From the NCBI GenBank assembly GCA_027592975.1, contig JAQCJS010000027.1:1-9133 (forward strand): a DNA stretch of 9,133 nucleotides, in the 5' to 3' direction. Positions 5,946-9,133 of the stretch are shown here, piece after piece. The notes below the pieces were generated by a model. That model worked only from the letters and a program-made list of their open reading frames with translations, was not told the DNA's origin and made no database searches. Origin of the DNA: Chloroflexota bacterium (GTDB lineage: Bacteria; Chloroflexota; Dehalococcoidia; UBA2979). Numbering within the stretch: position 1 is the stretch's first letter; each line of letters begins with the position of its first letter. The translations under genes were made by a program, and so were the position numbers.

Positions 5946-6530
5946 ATGAAGAACTTGGGGGTCGGCAGACTCGCCGGGATGGGCCGGGCAACCGTGCTCG
6001 TGGGTGCGCTTGCCGCGCTCGCGCTGCTCGCGGGGTGCAACAGCACACCGGACACGCCCGCCCCGCCGGCGGCTGGACAGGCTGCGGGCTCAAGCCCAAC
6101 GGCTCGAGCGGGACAGGAGGGCCGCATGGCCAAGGCAGGGGACAAGGTGTCCGTCCACTACACGGGCACGCTGGACGACGGCAAGCAGTTCGACTCCTCG
6201 GCGGGTCGGGAGCCGTTGCAGTTCACCGTGGGCGCCGGCGACGTGATCGCCGGCTTCGACCGCGCCGTGACCGATCTGGAGGTCGGCAAGAGCGTGAAGG
6301 TCCGCATGGAGGCGAAGGACGCCTACGGCGAGCGCCGCGACGACCTGGTGGTCACCGTCCCGGCCGACCAGGCGCCCCAGGGGCTCGCCGTCGGCCAGCG
6401 CGTCTCGCTGGGCGGCCGTCCCGCGACCGTCACGAAGGTGGAGCCCGCGGGCGTCACCGTGGACGCCAACCACGAACTAGCCGGCCAGGCGCTGAACTTC
6501 GAGATCCAGCTCGTCTCGATCGACTCGTAG
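5946..6530 (+). CDS. FKBP-type (SlyD-like) peptidyl-prolyl cis-trans isomerase, predicted lipoprotein
   Basis: Speeds proline isomerisation in folding proteins. Residues 1-30 form a lipoprotein signal peptide with basic KNLGVGR, the hydrophobic core VLVGALAALALLAG and a lipobox ending in Cys31, so the full form should be anchored outside the cytoplasmic membrane. A low-complexity Pro/Ala/Gly linker (32-60) follows. The FKBP domain begins near 65: VSVHYTGTLDDGKQFDSS (68-85) and FTVGAGDVIAGFDRAV (93-108). The central DDLVVTVPADQAPQG... segment (about 132-175) is the SlyD-type insert-in-flap chaperone domain. The protein ends FEIQLVSIDS, without the His-rich tail of E. coli SlyD. ATG 5946 is used because it precedes the signal peptide; no clear ribosome binding site is visible there. 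Met61 (6126) has a strong AGGAGG upstream and may be a second start. Divergent from orn. Confidence 0.92.
   Translation: MKNLGVGRLAGMGRATVLVGALAALALLAGCNSTPDTPAPPAAGQAAGSSPTARAGQEGRMAKAGDKVSVHYTGTLDDGKQFDSSAGREPLQFTVGAGDVIAGFDRAVTDLEVGKSVKVRMEAKDAYGERRDDLVVTVPADQAPQGLAVGQRVSLGGRPATVTKVEPAGVTVDANHELAGQALNFEIQLVSIDS
6115..6128 (+). promoter_or_regulatory. Internal ribosome binding site and start in the FKBP gene
   Basis: AGGAGG (6115-6120) lies five bases before an in-frame ATG (6126-6128), codon 61 of the lipoprotein frame. Starting here gives a 134-residue protein, without signal peptide and linker, that begins MAKAGDKVSVHYTG. That is just how cytosolic SlyD/FKBP proteins begin. The site is better than the one for the full-length start. 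It is read directly; its use in the cell is inference. Confidence 0.5.
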
Positions 6531-6559
6531 ACCGCGGCACCTCTACCGGATGGACGCAG

Positions 6560-6587
6560 GAAGGGGCTCCCGTGAGGGAGCCCCTTC
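6560..6587. terminator. 12-bp perfect hairpin between convergent FKBP and DUF2795-like genes
   Basis: GAAGGGGCTCCC (6560-6571) pairs perfectly with GGGAGCCCCTTC (6576-6587) around GTGA, a GNRA-type tetraloop on the plus strand. It starts 30 bases after the FKBP stop and lies 24 bases beyond the end of the convergent small gene, so it may end transcripts from both sides. No U tract follows on either strand. Confidence 0.8.
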
Positions 6588-6610
6588 GCATGTCCTGGGT
6601 GCGGGGAGCG

Positions 6611-6847
6611 CTACAGCGGGAGTGCGACCTCTTCGACGCCCTGCGCGCGGTAGACGTTACGCACGGCCTCCTTCAGCTCGTCCTCGCTGCTGAACTTCCC
6701 TTCCGGAAGCAGCGAGAGGACATAGCCGACCTCGCGGTCCAGGCCGCCCTTGTCGCGACCGCGCGTGAAGACGGCGGCGCGAGAGATCGGGTAGGTGAAC
6801 CCCTTGAACGCGGCTTCGTAGTCGCCCTTGGCGGCGTGTGGCTTCAC
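6611..6847 (-). CDS. Small DUF2795-like protein
   Basis: Protein of 78 residues of unknown function. The middle part, TYPISRAAVFTRGRDKGGLDREVGYVLSLLPEGKFSSEDELKEAV, matches the DUF2795 pattern as I know it: YPxSK/R, a short helix, then VxxxLxxLPxxxYxSxxDLxxAV. It should be a soluble helical protein; there is no signal peptide or membrane segment. The GTG at 6847 is chosen because a perfect GGAGGT lies seven bases upstream. Open sequence continues upstream in frame, but no other start there has a ribosome binding site. It is convergent with the FKBP gene and divergent from the macrodomain gene. The family name is from memory of the pattern and moderately sure; that the gene is real is better supported. 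Confidence 0.75.
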   Translation of the reverse strand: MKPHAAKGDYEAAFKGFTYPISRAAVFTRGRDKGGLDREVGYVLSLLPEGKFSSEDELKEAVRNVYRAQGVEEVALPL

Positions 6848-6962
6848 GGTCGGTACCTCCGACCGCATCCTATCGAGATCGCCGGATACGCGCGCGCCCA
6901 CCGTGGCGGTGGGCTTCCTCGAGGCATCCGTTGCGACATAAGATCGAGGCACGGAGGGCGCG
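6848..6962. promoter_or_regulatory. Divergent promoter region with 7-bp inverted repeat
   Basis: This 115-bp region lies between the DUF2795-like gene (minus) and the macrodomain gene (plus). GCCCACC (6896-6902) pairs with GGTGGGC (6908-6914), a perfect inverted repeat near the centre and a candidate operator for both genes. TAAGAT (6939-6944) is a possible -10 for the plus-strand gene, with GGAGGG (6953-6958) as its ribosome binding site. TAGGAT (minus strand, 6871-6866) is a possible -10 for the other gene. No convincing -35 is seen for either. Confidence 0.4.
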
Positions 6963-7517
6963 ATGACGCTCGGGGCTCGCTGGCTGGATCGCGTGGAGGT
7001 CGTGCGCGGCGACATCGCCGTGCTCGAGGTGGACGCCGTCGTGAACGCCGCCAACTCCACGCTGCTGGGCGGCGGGGGCGTGGACGGGGCGATCCACCGC
7101 GCTGCCGGGCCTCGGCTGCTCGCGGAGTGCCGCCTGCTGGGCGGCTGCGAGCCGGGCGAGGCGAAGGTGACGCGCGGGTACGACCTGGCCGCAAAGTGGG
7201 TGATCCACACGGTCGGCCCCGTCTGGCAGGGCGGACGCCGGGGCGAGGACGTGACGCTGGCGGAGTGCTACCGCCACGCGCTGATGCACGCGCGCGACCT
7301 GGGCGCCGGCAGCGTCGCCTTCCCCTCGATCGCCACCGGGGCGTTCGGCTTCCCGATCGAACGTGCGTTGCCCATCGTCCTGCGCGAGGTGCGCGGGCAC
7401 CTCGCCGTGGAGGCGGTGCCGGGGCGCGTGGTGTTCGCCTGCTTCGACGCCGCGACGTACGAGGCGTACCGGGCGGCACTGCTCCGCGCCGGGGGCGCCG
7501 CGGGTCGAGTAGACTAA
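6963..7517 (+). CDS. Macrodomain protein (MacroD-type, ADP-ribose binding/hydrolysing)
   Basis: Single macrodomain of 184 residues, predicted to bind ADP-ribose and to deacetylate O-acetyl-ADP-ribose or remove mono-ADP-ribose from proteins. The motifs are complete: GDI (16-18), VNAANSTLLGGGGVDGAIHRAAGP (27-50) with the catalytic-region Asn31 and Asp41, CEPGEAKVTRGYDL (62-75), VIHTVGPVW (80-88) and SIATGAFGFP (122-131), the phosphate loop. Length is normal for bacterial MacroD proteins. ATG 6963 has GGAGGG four bases upstream. The following FmdB-type gene starts 24 bases after the stop, so the two are probably co-transcribed. No ADP-ribosyltransferase or sirtuin is in the window, so the substrate is unknown. 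Confidence 0.94.
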   Translation: MTLGARWLDRVEVVRGDIAVLEVDAVVNAANSTLLGGGGVDGAIHRAAGPRLLAECRLLGGCEPGEAKVTRGYDLAAKWVIHTVGPVWQGGRRGEDVTLAECYRHALMHARDLGAGSVAFPSIATGAFGFPIERALPIVLREVRGHLAVEAVPGRVVFACFDAATYEAYRAALLRAGGAAGRVD

Positions 7518-7540
7518 CGGGACAGGGGGAGGGACTACCT

Positions 7541-8047
7541 ATGCCGCTTTACGAGTACTACTGCGCCGACTGCAACGGCGTCTTCGAGTTGCTGCGCCCC
7601 GCGAAGCAGGCCTCGACCGACCAGCCGTGCCCCGAGTGCGACGCGGACGCGAAGCGCATCGTCTCCAAGGAGTTCGCCGCCTTCATCTACCGCGAGGGCT
7701 ACCCGCGGCGGCTGCCGGACGACGGTTCCTACTACCACTTCGGCAAGCGCGTCTCCGCGCCGATCTCCGGCCCCAGCGACGGCTACACCCACCCGGAGCT
7801 CAGCCCGCCCGAGCCGACCGAGCGCCCCAGCATCGAGGACATCGAGACCTACGAGCTGCTGCAGGAGGCGAAGAAGCACGTCGACCCGGAGATCCGCGCG
7901 CGCGTGATCGATGACACCGTCCGCAAGGAGCAGGACATCCGCAAGCGCATGGCGGTCACGAAGGGCACCCGCACGGAGGAGCGCGCCAAGCAGGCCGCCT
8001 TCAAGGCGGAGCGCGAGATGGCGAAGAAGAAGATCAACAACGACTAG
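7541..8047 (+). CDS. FmdB-type zinc-ribbon protein with long charged C-terminal extension
   Basis: Protein of 168 residues. Its first 45 residues are the FmdB/CxxC zinc ribbon: MPLYEYYCADCNGVFE, Cys8-Cys11, and QPCPECDADAKRI, Cys30-Cys33, which should bind one zinc ion. FmdB was named as a putative regulator of formamidase/amidase genes, but the role of most members is unproven. Typical FmdB proteins are about 70-110 residues. Here a linker with DDGSYYHFGKRVSAP (about 63-77) is followed by a Pro-rich stretch. The rest, from about 93 to the end, is a highly charged, probably helical or coiled-coil tail ending in a Lys-rich AKKKINND. Such a tail could bind nucleic acid or ribosomes (inference). 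ATG 7541 is supported by GGGGGAGGG seven bases upstream. Second gene of the macrodomain operon, closed by a strong hairpin. Confidence 0.85.
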   Translation: MPLYEYYCADCNGVFELLRPAKQASTDQPCPECDADAKRIVSKEFAAFIYREGYPRRLPDDGSYYHFGKRVSAPISGPSDGYTHPELSPPEPTERPSIEDIETYELLQEAKKHVDPEIRARVIDDTVRKEQDIRKRMAVTKGTRTEERAKQAAFKAEREMAKKKINND

Positions 8048-8081
8048 CCGTTCCGCCAGCTGACCAGACGGGCTGACCGGA

Positions 8082-8113
8082 CACGAAGCCCCGCCCGCCG
8101 GCGGGGCTTCGTG
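8082..8113 (+). terminator. 14-bp perfect terminator hairpin after the FmdB gene
   Basis: CACGAAGCCCCGCC (8082-8095) pairs without mismatch with GGCGGGGCTTCGTG (8100-8113) around a four-base loop, 34 bases after the FmdB stop. No T run follows on the plus strand, only CTGCCCC. It is the strongest hairpin in the window and likely ends the macrodomain-FmdB transcript. Confidence 0.85.
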
Positions 8114-8127
8114 CTGCCCCACCGGGG

Positions 8128-8133
8128 TATACT
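8128..8133 (+). promoter_or_regulatory. Candidate -10 box (TATACT) for the aldo/keto reductase gene
   Basis: TATACT differs from TATAAT at one base and stands out in this GC-rich DNA. The -35 place (about 8105-8110, GGCTTC) is a poor match and lies within the right arm of the terminator hairpin, so the two elements overlap. Transcription would start near 8140, giving a leader of about 96 bases before the ATG at 8236. Confidence 0.55.
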
Positions 8134-8139
8134 CGGCGC

Positions 8140-8235
8140 GCTCAACAGCACATGTCGGTGCGCCTGCGCTCGGACGAGCCGCCTCGGGATGGCTCGCCCG
8201 CGGCCGCACCGCGGCACCCTGGAAGGGGACTCCGG
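8140..8235 (+). promoter_or_regulatory. Structured 5' leader of the aldo/keto reductase gene
   Basis: The predicted leader can fold: CGAGCC (8175-8180) pairs with GGCTCG (8191-8196), enclosed by GGTGC (8157-8161) with GCACC (8214-8218). It also contains an in-frame ATG at 8152 that would add 28 residues rich in Arg, Pro and Ala to the enzyme. GGAAGGGG (8221-8228) is the ribosome binding site for the normal start. No known riboswitch class is recognised. Confidence 0.3.
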
Positions 8236-9133
8236 ATGGAATACCGCCACCTCGGCCGCTCTGGCCTGCAGGTCTCGATCGTCGGCATCGGCACGAACAA
8301 CTTCGGCGGCCGCATGGACGCGGACGCCACCGCGCTCGTGGTGAACGAGGCGCTGGACCTGGGCATCAACCTGTTCGACGAGGCCGACATCTACGGCGGC
8401 CAGGGCAAGTCCGAGACGTTCTTCGGGCAGGCGCTGAAGGGCCGCCGCCACGAGGCGGTCATTGCCACCAAGTTCGGCAACCCGTTCGACCAGGCCCCCA
8501 TGCACCGCGGCGGATCCCGCCGCTGGATCATGGAGTCCGTGGAGAACTCCCTGCGCCGTCTCCAGACCGACTACATCGACCTCTACCAGATGCACCGTCC
8601 TGACCCCAACACCCCGATCGAGGAGACGCTGCGCGCGCTGGACGACCTGGTCTCCTCCGGCAAGGTCCGCTACATCGGCTCCTCGAACTACGCGGGCTGG
8701 CAGGTCGCAGAGGCGGAGCTGACCTCGCGCATGAACCAGTTCGTCCCCTTCGTCTCCTCGCAGGTGGAGTACAGCCTGCTCAACCGCGAGGTGGAGGCGG
8801 AGCACATCCCAGCGATCGAGCGCTACGGGCAGAGCCTGCTGCCGTACTACCCGTTGGCCAGCGGCATGCTCACCGGCAAGTACCGCCCCGGTCAGGAGGC
8901 CCCCGCCGGCACGCGCCTCGCCTCGCCCGGCATGCAGACGGACAGGTTCTTCACGGAGCGCAACCTGGCCGTCGCGCAGCGGCTGGACGAGTTCGCGCAG
9001 GCGCACGGTCACACGCTGCTGGAGCTCGCGTTCTCGTGGCTCGCCACGAAGCCGTACGTCGCCAGCGTGATCGCCGGGGCGACGAAGCCGGAACAGGTGC
9101 GCGCCAACGCAGCGGCCGCGGAGTGGCGGCTGA
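8236..9133 (+). CDS. Aldo/keto reductase (runs off right edge)
   Basis: NADPH-dependent oxidoreductase of the aldo/keto reductase superfamily, bacterial YhdN/Tas/L-glyceraldehyde-3-phosphate-reductase-like subgroup. It reduces aldehydes or ketones in the cytoplasm. The N-terminus MEYRHLGRSGLQVSIVGIGT is typical. The catalytic tetrad is Asp48 and Tyr53 (FDEADIYG), Lys79 (IATKFG) and His120 (YQMHRPD). SSNYAGWQV and PLASGMLTGKY follow, and then the NADP-binding C-terminal part SVIAGATKPEQVRANAAAAEWRL. The last 299 full codons are in the window and the frame is open at the edge; a TGA at 9131-9133 is out of frame. Family length is about 310-330, so only the last 15-30 residues are missing. ATG 8236 is chosen because it matches the family start and has GGAAGGGG seven bases upstream. 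Substrate unknown. Confidence 0.95.
   Translation, partial: MEYRHLGRSGLQVSIVGIGTNNFGGRMDADATALVVNEALDLGINLFDEADIYGGQGKSETFFGQALKGRRHEAVIATKFGNPFDQAPMHRGGSRRWIMESVENSLRRLQTDYIDLYQMHRPDPNTPIEETLRALDDLVSSGKVRYIGSSNYAGWQVAEAELTSRMNQFVPFVSSQVEYSLLNREVEAEHIPAIERYGQSLLPYYPLASGMLTGKYRPGQEAPAGTRLASPGMQTDRFFTERNLAVAQRLDEFAQAHGHTLLELAFSWLATKPYVASVIAGATKPEQVRANAAAAEWRL

Noticed and set aside
5651..7540. Long plus-strand open frame leading into the FmdB gene
   Set aside because: Only the part from ATG 7541 is a real protein. The upstream part runs antisense to orn and out of frame through the FKBP and macrodomain genes and gives low-complexity Arg/Gly sequence.
8044..9012. Minus-strand open frame opposite the aldo/keto reductase
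   Set aside because: The plus strand encodes a complete catalytic tetrad; the antisense product is Val/Leu/Arg/Gly-rich without a family match.
9131..9133. TGA as the stop of the aldo/keto reductase
   Set aside because: The frame from ATG 8236 leaves only one base after codon 299, so this TGA is out of frame and the gene continues past the window.
1..9133. A dedicated defence, mobile or biosynthetic system
   Set aside because: The Lhr helicase, CBS pair and macrodomain could hint at defence, but no nuclease effector, integrase, transposase, toxin pair or cluster logic is seen, and the other genes are housekeeping or catabolic.

Overview
The window is GC-rich bacterial chromosomal DNA with tightly packed genes, typical third-position G/C codon use and short intergenic gaps. 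I see no insertion sequence, phage gene, tRNA, rRNA or CRISPR. The gene mix (Lhr helicase, HSL-type esterase, NIPSNAP plus CaiB/BaiF CoA-transferase, an elongated FmdB zinc-ribbon protein, Orn, a SlyD-like lipoprotein, an aldo/keto reductase) would suit a high-GC Chloroflexota (Dehalococcoidia/SAR202-like) or an actinobacterial-type genome. That placement is an inference from gene content, not something the sequence proves. Hairpins after genes are strong but lack long U tracts, as is common at high GC.

Layout. Positions 1-656 (minus) hold the N-terminal part of an Lhr-type DEAD/DEAH helicase that runs off the left edge. It is divergent from an HSL-family carboxylesterase (803-1726, plus). 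The intergenic region between them carries tandem 10-bp repeats and a plausible promoter. A small stand-alone receiver-like protein (1846-2250, plus) follows, behind a 16-bp perfect palindrome, and converges with a dienelactone-hydrolase-like alpha/beta hydrolase (2247-2882, minus); the two stop codons share CTAG. Further along the minus strand are a NIPSNAP protein (2956-3276) and a CaiB/BaiF CoA-transferase (3305-4600), a two-gene operon read CoA-transferase first. Then come a stand-alone CBS-pair protein (4679-5176) and oligoribonuclease (5252-5848).

Divergent from orn is an FKBP/SlyD-like peptidyl-prolyl isomerase lipoprotein (5946-6530, plus), with a well-formed internal start that could also give a cytosolic form. 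A perfect 12-bp hairpin separates it from a convergent 78-residue DUF2795-like gene (6611-6847, minus, GTG start). Divergent from that gene is a probable operon of a macrodomain protein (6963-7517) and an extended FmdB-type zinc-ribbon protein (7541-8047), closed by a 14-bp perfect terminator hairpin. An aldo/keto reductase (8236 to the right edge, plus) follows a TATACT promoter and a structured leader.

How the parts fit. Esterase, DLH-like hydrolase, CoA-transferase and NIPSNAP look like small-molecule ester/acyl-CoA catabolism. Orn, the helicase and the macrodomain belong to nucleic-acid and nucleotide housekeeping; the PPIase acts in protein folding. No clear defence, secretion or biosynthetic system is visible. 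The most interesting signals are small: the dual-start FKBP, the degenerate receiver with its palindrome, the repeat-bearing promoter, and the oversized FmdB protein paired with a macrodomain.
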